This document shows, piece by piece, positions 57,498 to 64,000 of a stretch of DNA of 64,000 bases. Source of the DNA: Cellulomonas phragmiteti (GTDB lineage Bacteria > Actinomycetota > Actinomycetes > Actinomycetales > Cellulomonadaceae). Each line of letters opens with the position of its first letter. Position 1 is the stretch's first letter. The notes under the pieces are model-generated. The model had not been told where the DNA came from, did not search any database, and saw only the letters and a list, made by a program, of their open reading frames with translations. Location of the stretch: contig NZ_BONP01000016.1 in the NCBI RefSeq assembly GCF_016862775.1, positions 1 through 64,000 of the forward strand, written 5' to 3'. The position numbers and the translations under genes are program-made.

Positions 57498-57938
57498 GTG
57501 ACCGTGGGAGACGTCAGGGACCTTCGCAGCCGACGTGGGGCACCTCCGCCCCTGCTGGACGAGGAGGTCGTCCTGACCGCCGAGCGCAGCGCACCGCGCC
57601 AGGCCCGGCACTGGGTGATGCGGGCGGTCGCCGCGGCCGGCGTCGGCGGTGCGTCCAACCAGGTCATCGAGCTGCTGGCGGGCGAGCTCGTCTCCAACGC
57701 GGTCGTGCACGGCCCGGCGGGCGAGCCGGTGCGGGTGGCCGTCCGTGTCGACGGGTACGTGGTGCGGGTCGCCGTGACGGACCGCGGGGGCGGTCAGCCG
57801 CAGGTGCGCAGCCTCGAGCCCACCGCGGCGAGCGGGCGCGGCATGGCCCTCGTCGACGCGCTGTCGACGTCGTGGGGGTCCGCGCGCCTGCCCGACGGCG
57901 GGACGACCGTCTGGTTCGAGGTCGACACGGACGTCTGA
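57498..57938 (+). CDS. RsbW-like ATP-binding (anti-sigma kinase family) protein
   Basis: A 146-aa HATPase_c_2 protein. The N box is ELVSNAVVHG (Glu and Asn for Mg-ATP), the G1 box DRGGGQP and the G2 box GRGMALVDALS. Proteins of this family act as serine kinases or anti-sigma factors in phosphatase/kinase partner-switching modules; no cognate anti-anti-sigma or sigma gene is adjacent, so the partner is unknown. The GTG at 57498 is chosen for frame; no strong ribosome-binding site is seen. Confidence 0.85.
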   Translation: MTVGDVRDLRSRRGAPPPLLDEEVVLTAERSAPRQARHWVMRAVAAAGVGGASNQVIELLAGELVSNAVVHGPAGEPVRVAVRVDGYVVRVAVTDRGGGQPQVRSLEPTAASGRGMALVDALSTSWGSARLPDGGTTVWFEVDTDV

Positions 57939-57972
57939 GCGCGACGGCCGCACCCGTGGCCGGCCCCGCGGC

Positions 57973-60468
57973 TCACGGCACGCGCGTGAAGACGTAGGTG
58001 TCGACGCGCGTCGGCCGGTCGTCGTGGTAGTCGGACAGGACCTGCGCCCGCAGCTGGTCCCCGTCGCGGCTGAACGTCACGTAGCGCCGCGCGACGTCGG
58101 GGTGGTTCCACTCGGCGAAGACCTGCCCCGCGACGACGGTGCCGGGCGAGGCACCCCAGTAGCAGCCCGTCGGCACGCAGTCGCCCCAGTACTCGAAGGT
58201 GCCGGACGAGGCGTCCGCCGCGACGGCCACCATCCGCATGGTGGTGCCGCGCACGTCCTGCCACGTGCCGGTGAACATGCCGATGGGGTAGGGCGTGAAC
58301 GTCGTCCCCACGGTCCGGTCGGCGCCGACGGTCAGCGTGCAGGTCGCCGCGGCGCCCGAGCAGTCCCGGGCCCACGCGGTGAAGCGGTGGTCCTCGCGCG
58401 CCCGCGCGGTGAGCGTCAGGACCGTGCCCTCGGGCAGGGTCTCGGTGCAGTCGCCGGGGCAGTCGATGCCGGAGCCGGTGACCCGTCCGCCCGCCGGCGT
58501 CTCGACCGTGACGAGCCGCAGCGGCACGAACCGCGCGGTCGCCGAGCGGCCCGCACCCACCTCGAGCGTGCAGTCCCCGCGGCCGGTGCAGTCGCCCGAC
58601 CACGCCACCGCGTCGGACCCCGCGTCGGCCAGGCCGCGCAGCAGCACGGTCGCGCCGAGGTCGAAGCTGCCGCTGCACGGGCTGGACGCGGCGTCGCACG
58701 CCAGGCCGGGCGGGTCGCTCTCGACGCGCCCGCCCCCGACGACCGTGACGACGACGGGCACGCGGTCGTGCGGCGAGCCGAAGGCGGCGCCCGCGGTCGT
58801 GGGGCCGGTGACGGTCAGGGCGCACGGTGCACCGACGGGCGTGGCCGCGCACGCCCCGGACCAGGAGAGCTGCGGCTCGGGCCCGGCGGGTGCGGCGGTG
58901 AGCGTGACCGACGTGCCGGGGGCGAAGGTGGCCGCGCAGGTCCCCGGGCAGTCGATCCCGGGCGGCGCGCTCGTGACGCGTCCGGCACCGACGACGTCGG
59001 CGGTGACGGTCACCGGCCCGGACGGGGTGGCGCCGGGCGTCCCGGGCCCGGGGGCGGTGGGGGGTGCGCCGGTGCCCGATCCCGGTGGTGCCGCGGGCGG
59101 CGCGGCCGGTGGCGCTGCGGGCGGTGCGCGCGGTGGTGCGGTGGGCGGTGCCGCCGGTCCCGCCGGAGGCGCCCCGGGGTCCGCCGGTGGGTCCGCCGGC
59201 GGGGCCTCGGCCGTGACGTCCGGGACCGTGGCGGGCGCGTCCGGCGGGTCGGGGACCACCTCGGCGACCGGTGCCCCGTCGCCGGGGTCGTACTTGCTCA
59301 GCGCGTCGCCCGCGACCCACGCCCTGCCGTCGAACCGCAGGACGCCGACGTCGTGCCCGTCGAGGTCGTTGTAGAAGACCACGCCGTCCTTGGCGAGCAG
59401 CTGCAGCCGGTTGCCCGCGGGGGTGAGGTCGAGACGCCCCACGACCTCGTCGTCGCGGACGTCGACGACGACGACCTGCCCGGTGAGCTGGTTGGGGACG
59501 AAGACGTAGCGGCCGCTCTGGGCGAGCGGGCCGAAGTCCACGGGCGTCCCGGGGTCCTCGACGGGGACCACCCGCCCGCAGTCGTCCCGGCCGACGGCGG
59601 CGACGACGAGCGTGCCCGTCCCGGCGATGGCGGCGTACACCTCGTCGCGGTCGCCCGAGCCCAGCAGCTGCGCCGCGTCCCCGGCGCGCACCTCGAGGCA
59701 GGAGCGCCGCCCGACCGCGCCGGAGTCGCGCAGCGGTGCGACCGTCCCCGCGGTCGGGTCCACGAGCACGGGCCGGCCACGGACCAGCAGGAGGCGGTCG
59801 TCGGCGTCGGCCGCCTCGCGGTCGACGTGGTGCGTGCCGTCGAACCACGTCAGCCCGCCCCCGCCGGCGTCGACGACCCACAGCCGCCCGTCGTCGTCGA
59901 CGACCGCCTGGCCCGGCCCGGGCTGCGCCCCGAGCGACACCTCCGTCGTCGTGCCGAGCGTCCGGGGGTCCACGACCGTGGCGATGCGGCGCGTGGCGTC
60001 GAGCACGTACACGTCGTCGGTGCCCGGCAGCACCGACAGCGACCCCCCGGGTGTCCCGAACGCGATGGGTGCCGTGACCTCGTACGTCGCACCGTCGATG
60101 CGGGCCACCGTCCCGGCCGCGTCGTCGACGACGTACGCCGACGACCCGGCCTGCTCCACGTCGAGCGTCGGCGCCGCCGGGACGCGCAGGGCGGCCGCGA
60201 CCACCTCGGACGGGCCGTCCACCAGCGACACGAGCCCCTGCCGGGGCGACGCGACCCACGCACCGGCGCCGGACTGCGCCAGCTCGCGCACGGCGTGCCC
60301 CTCGGCCAGCAGGGCCACGAGGACGAGCGGCACGGCGACCGCCGACGCCGTCGCGACACCCGTCCACCGGGCCGCCGGGCCGCGCCGGAGCCGGCGCACG
60401 GCTCCACGCAGCCGTGCGCCCGGACCACGTGCGGCGACGGACCCGTCACCACGGCGACCGATGGACAT
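57973..60468 (-). CDS. Membrane-anchored beta-propeller protein with bacterial-repeat modules
   Basis: An 831-aa surface protein. The cytoplasmic Arg-rich N-terminus is followed by one membrane helix (TGVATASAVAVPLVLVALLA, about 36-55). A beta-propeller-like region (about 75-390) has repeated VVD/VLD blades such as SAYVVDDAAGTVARIDGATY. A Pro/Ala linker (about 395-485) precedes three Cys-rich beta modules (about 490-710; GRVTSAPPGIDCPGTC, GRVESDPPGLACDAASSPC, GRVTGSGIDCPGDCTE) and a C-terminal domain (FTGTWQDVRGTTMRMVAV; EYWGDCVPTGCYWG). The ATG at 60468 has AGGGGGA 5 nt upstream. It resembles proteins near type VII secretion genes in related genomes (from memory, not verified). Confidence 0.82.
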   Translation of the reverse strand: MSIGRRGDGSVAARGPGARLRGAVRRLRRGPAARWTGVATASAVAVPLVLVALLAEGHAVRELAQSGAGAWVASPRQGLVSLVDGPSEVVAAALRVPAAPTLDVEQAGSSAYVVDDAAGTVARIDGATYEVTAPIAFGTPGGSLSVLPGTDDVYVLDATRRIATVVDPRTLGTTTEVSLGAQPGPGQAVVDDDGRLWVVDAGGGGLTWFDGTHHVDREAADADDRLLLVRGRPVLVDPTAGTVAPLRDSGAVGRRSCLEVRAGDAAQLLGSGDRDEVYAAIAGTGTLVVAAVGRDDCGRVVPVEDPGTPVDFGPLAQSGRYVFVPNQLTGQVVVVDVRDDEVVGRLDLTPAGNRLQLLAKDGVVFYNDLDGHDVGVLRFDGRAWVAGDALSKYDPGDGAPVAEVVPDPPDAPATVPDVTAEAPPADPPADPGAPPAGPAAPPTAPPRAPPAAPPAAPPAAPPGSGTGAPPTAPGPGTPGATPSGPVTVTADVVGAGRVTSAPPGIDCPGTCAATFAPGTSVTLTAAPAGPEPQLSWSGACAATPVGAPCALTVTGPTTAGAAFGSPHDRVPVVVTVVGGGRVESDPPGLACDAASSPCSGSFDLGATVLLRGLADAGSDAVAWSGDCTGRGDCTLEVGAGRSATARFVPLRLVTVETPAGGRVTGSGIDCPGDCTETLPEGTVLTLTARAREDHRFTAWARDCSGAAATCTLTVGADRTVGTTFTPYPIGMFTGTWQDVRGTTMRMVAVAADASSGTFEYWGDCVPTGCYWGASPGTVVAGQVFAEWNHPDVARRYVTFSRDGDQLRAQVLSDYHDDRPTRVDTYVFTRVP

Positions 60469-60726
60469 CGACGTCCCCCTGGTCCGTGCCTCCCGCGCAG
60501 CCGGTGCCCCACCGGCGGGATGTGGAGAGGGACAGACACCCACATTCCACACCCCCCGCCACCCCGGGGGGAAGGGGTGCGGCGGGCGAGGAATGGCGCA
60601 CCGCTCGCCGCGTCCGTTGTGCGCACTTGCAGGTCTGGCGATACGTTCGTCCAGGATGTGGCGTGCTCGCGCCTGCGGGGTGCCGGTGACGGTGGTCGCG
60701 TGCCGGGCAGGACGTAGGGAGCAGAG

Positions 60727-62301
60727 ATGACGCGCAAGGGCGGCAACGTGGCCACGGAGCCGAGCACCACGACGGGTGCGGTCGCGGCGACGACGGGGGC
60801 GGTCGCGCAGGTCGCGGCGGGCCCCGACGCACCGGCGGCGCACCTGCCGCAGATCACCGCGGAGGTCCGCGAGGACGGCACGGGTGAGATCACGGTCGAC
60901 GGCGTGCGCGAGACCATCGCGATGGCCGACCTCGCCCAGGCGGGGGCCGCGATCACCGCGCGCATCGCCGCGCTCGCGTCGGACGCGGGACGCGCGCTGC
61001 CCGTCGAGGTGCGCGACCCCGACGGGCTGTGGGCCCTGCTGATCCACCCCGACGGCCGCGTCGACGAGGCCGAGGAGACGGACCTCGCGCCGCCGAGCGC
61101 GCCCGTGCCGGCCGTGGAGGCCGCGTGGTCGCCGGACGACGCGCTCTCCACCCCGACGCCGGTCGTGCCGTCGGGCGCGACCCCGGCCGTGCCCCCGGCC
61201 GCGGGTGCCGGGACGCCGGTGCCGTCGGGCGAGGTGCCGGTGGCGACAGCCGCGCCCGCCGCGGAGCCGGCCGCCGCGGCACCCGTGGCCGAGGCGCCCA
61301 CGGCGCAGTCGCGCGGCGAGGCCCGGGGTGAGACGCGTGCGGAGCGTCGCGCGTCGGACACCGCGTCGCTGCCGACGCTCGACGACCTGCTGGCCGCCCG
61401 GCACCCGGCCCACGAGGGGCCTGCGGAGCAGGGCTGGCAGCGCACGGTCCGTCGCCTGACCCTCGGCGCCGTCAAGCCGCGCCCCGGCGCGGCCGAGCGC
61501 GCGCGTCGCTCGCAGGTCGACGCGATCCGCCGCACGTTCGACGGCCCGCGCACCGTGGTCGTCGTCAACCCCAAGGGCGGGGCGCACAAGACGACCGCGA
61601 CCATGCTGCTGGCCTCGACGTTCGGCCTGGCCCGCGGTGGCTACACCCTCGCGTGGGACAACAACGAGACGCGCGGCACGCTGGGCTGGCGCTCGTCGCA
61701 CGGGGACCACACCCGGACCGCCGTCGACCTGCTGCACGCGCTGCCGGACCTGACGCAGCGGGGCACGCTGCGCATCGGTGACCTCGACGCGTTCGTCCGC
61801 ACGCAGCAGGACGAGCAGTTCGACGTGCTCGCGTCGGACGAGAACGCGGCGTCGATCGAGAGCGTCGACGCGGCCTCGTACCGGTCGCTGCACGACGTGC
61901 TGTCGCAGTTCTACCGCGTGCTCGTCGTGGACACGGGCAACAACATGCGCGCCTCGAACTGGCAGGCCGCGGTGGAGTCCGCCGACCAGCTCGTCGTCGT
62001 CTCGACGCTGCGCGAGGACACCGCGCAGTCCGCCGCGTGGGCGCTGGACGCGCTGCGCGCGACGGGGCAGGACGAGCTGGTGCGCCAGGCGGTGACGATC
62101 CTGTCGTTCCCGGAGCCCAAGGTCGACAAGGACCTGCGGCAGCGGCTGCGCTCGCACTTCGGTGCGCTGACGCGCGCCGTGATCGAGGTCCCGCACGACA
62201 AGGCGCTGGTCACGGGTGGCCCCATCGACCACGCCGCGCTGCGCCCGGCGACGCGCGACGCGTGGCTGCGGGCGACGGCGGTCGTCGCCGACGGGCTCTG
62301 A
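60727..62301 (+). CDS. MinD/ParA-like ATPase with disordered N-terminus (EspI-like)
   Basis: A 524-aa protein. The N-terminal part (about 30-110) holds a small domain (ITAEVREDGTGEITVDGVRE), then a Pro/Ala/Gly linker (about 115-210). The C-terminal ATPase (about 270-524) has a deviant Walker A, NPKGGAHKTTAT, and Walker B-like VLVVDTGNNMRAS. This layout matches ESX/type VII secretion-associated MinD-like ATPases (EspI family). No EssC/EccC or WXG100 gene is in the window, so the link is inferred. It is divergent from the beta-propeller gene across 258 bp. Confidence 0.85.
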   Translation: MTRKGGNVATEPSTTTGAVAATTGAVAQVAAGPDAPAAHLPQITAEVREDGTGEITVDGVRETIAMADLAQAGAAITARIAALASDAGRALPVEVRDPDGLWALLIHPDGRVDEAEETDLAPPSAPVPAVEAAWSPDDALSTPTPVVPSGATPAVPPAAGAGTPVPSGEVPVATAAPAAEPAAAAPVAEAPTAQSRGEARGETRAERRASDTASLPTLDDLLAARHPAHEGPAEQGWQRTVRRLTLGAVKPRPGAAERARRSQVDAIRRTFDGPRTVVVVNPKGGAHKTTATMLLASTFGLARGGYTLAWDNNETRGTLGWRSSHGDHTRTAVDLLHALPDLTQRGTLRIGDLDAFVRTQQDEQFDVLASDENAASIESVDAASYRSLHDVLSQFYRVLVVDTGNNMRASNWQAAVESADQLVVVSTLREDTAQSAAWALDALRATGQDELVRQAVTILSFPEPKVDKDLRQRLRSHFGALTRAVIEVPHDKALVTGGPIDHAALRPATRDAWLRATAVVADGL

Positions 62302-62303
62302 CA

Positions 62304-62319
62304 CCGGCGCGCCCGCCGG
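62304..62319 (+). terminator. Short GC hairpin after ATPase gene
   Basis: A 6-bp stem (62304-62309 with 62314-62319) with a CGCC loop lies 3 nt after the stop codon. Confidence 0.35.
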
Positions 62320-62460
62320 GGTGACGTCCGGGGGCGGCGGGGACGGGTGTGACGCGACGTGCAAGATCCGGGCGGCACGCGACACCGGGAGGGTGAGGGC
62401 GGTGCTCGTACCGCCCCGCCCGCACGTCCGTCCGCCCGCACGCCCGACCCGGGAGCCGCA

Positions 62461-63054
62461 GTGCCCGCGCACCCTGAGCACGACACGCCCGTCGACCCCG
62501 ACCTGCGCGTCGTCGGTGGCCCCACCGACGACGACGCCCGCGACGCGCCGCGCGGGGAGGCCGGTGCGGCGCGCGGCGCCGCCTGGTTCGAGCACCTGGT
62601 CCGCGAGCACGCGACGGCCGTGCACCGCTACGTCGTGCGGCGCGTCGCGCGCGACGACGCCGAGGACCTCACCGCCGACGTCCTGACCGTCGCGTGGCGG
62701 CGCCGCGACGACGTGCCCGCGGGCGCCGAGCTGCCGTGGCTGTACCGCACGGCGGGCTACGTGGTCGCGAACCACCGCCGCAAGAGCCGGCCCGTGCCGG
62801 TGGCCGACGTGCCGGAGGAGACCGACGCCGACGACCCGGCGCTGCGGGCGGTGCGCGACGAGACGGTGCGCACGGTGCTGGCCGGCCTGTCGGCCCGCGA
62901 CCGCGAGGTCCTGCTCCTGCACGCGTGGGAGGGCCTGGCGGGCGAGGGGCTCGCGGCGGCTCTGGGGATCGGCCGGGGCGGCGCGGACGCCGCGCTGTCC
63001 CGTGCCCGCGCCCGGCTGCGCGCGGCGTTCGACGACGCCGGCGTGGCGCCCTGA
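62461..63054 (+). CDS. ECF-type RNA polymerase sigma factor
   Basis: A 197-aa sigma-70 family protein. Region 2 is FEHLVREHATAVHRYVVRRV with DAEDLTADVLTVAWRRRDDV; region 4 is LAGLSARDREVLLLHAWEGL with LGIGRGGADAALSRARARLR. The short N-terminal extension before region 2 is Asp/Pro-rich. The GTG at 62461 follows GGAG at 5-6 nt. A probable membrane anti-sigma or target protein follows, as is usual for ECF genes. Confidence 0.85.
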   Translation: MPAHPEHDTPVDPDLRVVGGPTDDDARDAPRGEAGAARGAAWFEHLVREHATAVHRYVVRRVARDDAEDLTADVLTVAWRRRDDVPAGAELPWLYRTAGYVVANHRRKSRPVPVADVPEETDADDPALRAVRDETVRTVLAGLSARDREVLLLHAWEGLAGEGLAAALGIGRGGADAALSRARARLRAAFDDAGVAP

Positions 63055-63085
63055 CGCCGGTCCGCGCCCGCCGCTGACGCACCGC

Positions 63086-63115
63086 GGCGGTGCAAGACAC
63101 GGCGGTGCAAGACAC
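63086..63115 (+). repeat. Perfect 15-bp tandem duplication
   Basis: GGCGGTGCAAGACAC occurs twice in direct succession (63086-63100 and 63101-63115) in the gap between the sigma factor and the next gene. A related GTGCAAGAT lies upstream of the sigma gene near 62360. Confidence 0.85.
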
Positions 63116-63179
63116 GGAGCGCCCGCCACACAGACGGGGTGGAGACAGCACGCGTTCCGCACGCACCAGGAGGCACCCC

Positions 63180-64000
63180 ATGGACGACGCCCGCGACCCT
63201 CGTGACCCCCGGGTCACCCCGTCCGGCGCACCGGACGCCGCGGCGCCGGCGACCGACGCACCGACGGACGCCGCCGTCGCCCGGGTGCGGGCGGCGGACC
63301 CGGCGTCCGACGCCGTGCCCGACACGGCCCGGCTGCACGCGCGCCTCACCGACGCCACGGGCGTGCCGCTGGCGGCCGCGGCCCCGGCGACCGACGAGCT
63401 CGCCGCGGCCCGCGCCCGGCGTGCCGGCCCGGCGCGCTGGCTGCAGGTCGCCGCCGTGGCCGCCGGTGTCGCGCTGGTCGGTGGCGGCGGGTACGCGGTG
63501 GGGGCCGCGGGTGCCGGTGAGCCGTCGGCGCCCCCGATCGCGCTGCAGGGCGCCGGGGGTGCGGCGGGCGCTCCCGAGCTCGCGACCGCCGACATGGCCG
63601 GGGCCGACGCCCGCTCGATGATGGCGCCGGGCTGGTTCGGGGGGCGGACCGTGTTCAGCGGCAGCGGGCTCGCCGGCGCCGCCGGCTCGGGCCGGGCGTG
63701 GGCGTTCGACGCGACGGCGGCGGCGACGTCCGCGACCGCGGCGCGCGTCGCCGAGGTGCTGGGCGTCACGGGTGAGCCGCGTCAGGAGTGGGGCCAGTGG
63801 GTCGTCGGCACGAACGACGGCACGTCGGCGACGGTCCAGGTGGGGGTCGACGGGCAGGCGAGCATGTGGTTCTACGACCGGGCCTGGGACCCGTCGGTGT
63901 GCACGAGCGGTGTCCCGGAGACGCTCGACGGGGCCGGGTCCGCCGGGTCCGCGGGGGCAGCCGAGCAGGGTGTGCCCGAGCCGGACGTCGCCGTCGAGCC
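63180..64000 (+). CDS. Membrane protein following sigma factor gene (3' end outside window)
   Basis: An open frame from the ATG at 63180, preceded by AGGAGG 6 nt upstream, runs beyond base 64000 without a stop (at least 273 codons). The N-terminal 95 residues are Asp/Ala/Pro-rich and predicted disordered; a membrane helix (WLQVAAVAAGVALVGGGGYA, about 100-120) follows, then an extracytoplasmic Ala/Gly-rich domain with RQEWGQWVVGTNDGTSATV. Position after an ECF sigma gene suggests an anti-sigma factor or envelope protein, but no zinc-binding ZAS motif (HxxxCxxC) is visible in the cytoplasmic part. Confidence 0.75.
   Translation, partial: MDDARDPRDPRVTPSGAPDAAAPATDAPTDAAVARVRAADPASDAVPDTARLHARLTDATGVPLAAAAPATDELAAARARRAGPARWLQVAAVAAGVALVGGGGYAVGAAGAGEPSAPPIALQGAGGAAGAPELATADMAGADARSMMAPGWFGGRTVFSGSGLAGAAGSGRAWAFDATAAATSATAARVAEVLGVTGEPRQEWGQWVVGTNDGTSATVQVGVDGQASMWFYDRAWDPSVCTSGVPETLDGAGSAGSAGAAEQGVPEPDVAVE

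Noticed and set aside
57973..63162. Single 1729-codon frame joining the beta-propeller protein to upstream sequence
   Set aside because: Upstream of the ATG at 60468 the frame is antisense to the MinD-like ATPase and sigma genes and is Arg/Gly-rich; the true start has AGGGGGA at 5 nt.

Overview
The window is high-GC actinobacterial chromosome with dense GTG/ATG (occasionally TTG) genes and short intergenic gaps. The mix of housekeeping genes (clpB, topA, disA-radA, tmk-holB, mutY, trmB, xthA), plant-polysaccharide enzymes (GH3, GH43) and a LAxTG sortase-E substrate fits a Cellulomonas-like member of the Micrococcales. This is inferred from gene content and protein resemblance; no search was run. 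No gap between genes exceeds about 300 bp, and I see no rRNA, CRISPR array, insertion sequence or prophage.

Layout. 1-5.4 kb: the end of a sortase-anchored surface protein, a trmB/LysR-effector-domain pair, a VOC protein, an alpha/beta hydrolase and a histidine phosphatase. 5.5-8.8 kb: clpB behind a probable HspR/HAIR operator, coupled to a TetR gene. 8.8-16.8 kb: GH3 beta-glucosidase, DedA protein, two septum-formation-domain membrane proteins, exonuclease III, an SDR and a GH43 glycosidase. 16.8-19.9 kb: a zinc alcohol dehydrogenase with a companion gene, a decayed manganese catalase and a small ANTAR regulator. 19.9-25.3 kb: a complete glycerol operon (glpD-glpF-glpK) divergent from a SorC-type regulator. 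25.3-31.2 kb: short ArgA, MutY, radA-disA (c-di-AMP synthase) and two membrane-anchored proteins. 31.2-38.2 kb: a two-component system, a second TetR paralogue, PAP2 phosphatase and topA. 38.2-43.7 kb: lipoprotein, Gfo/Idh/MocA oxidoreductase, tmk-holB and a TAP-like lipoprotein hydrolase. 43.7-47.5 kb: tRNA-Thr(CGU) with its own promoter and terminator, then an 1152-residue protein that looks like an uncharacterised relative of GH94-type phosphorylases, behind a perfect palindrome. 47.5-60.5 kb: a small Cys protein, LiaF-like protein, a protein with seven AAWTPTFVED-type repeats, a VanY-like peptidase, an MFS exporter, a stand-alone LigD-type primase/polymerase, a large LuxR-family ATPase with a 52-codon coupled leader gene, PspC and RsbW-like proteins. 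60.5-64 kb: a membrane-anchored beta-propeller/bacterial-repeat protein divergent from a MinD/EspI-like ATPase, then a sigma factor and a membrane protein cut by the window edge.

The most interesting items are the 1152-aa phosphorylase-like protein with its palindrome, the beta-propeller protein/MinD-like pair (reminiscent of type VII secretion accessory genes), the multiply damaged Mn-catalase gene, the AAWTPTFVED repeat protein, and a recurring TANNNT-N6/7-start-codon arrangement at ten genes that predicts many leaderless mRNAs.
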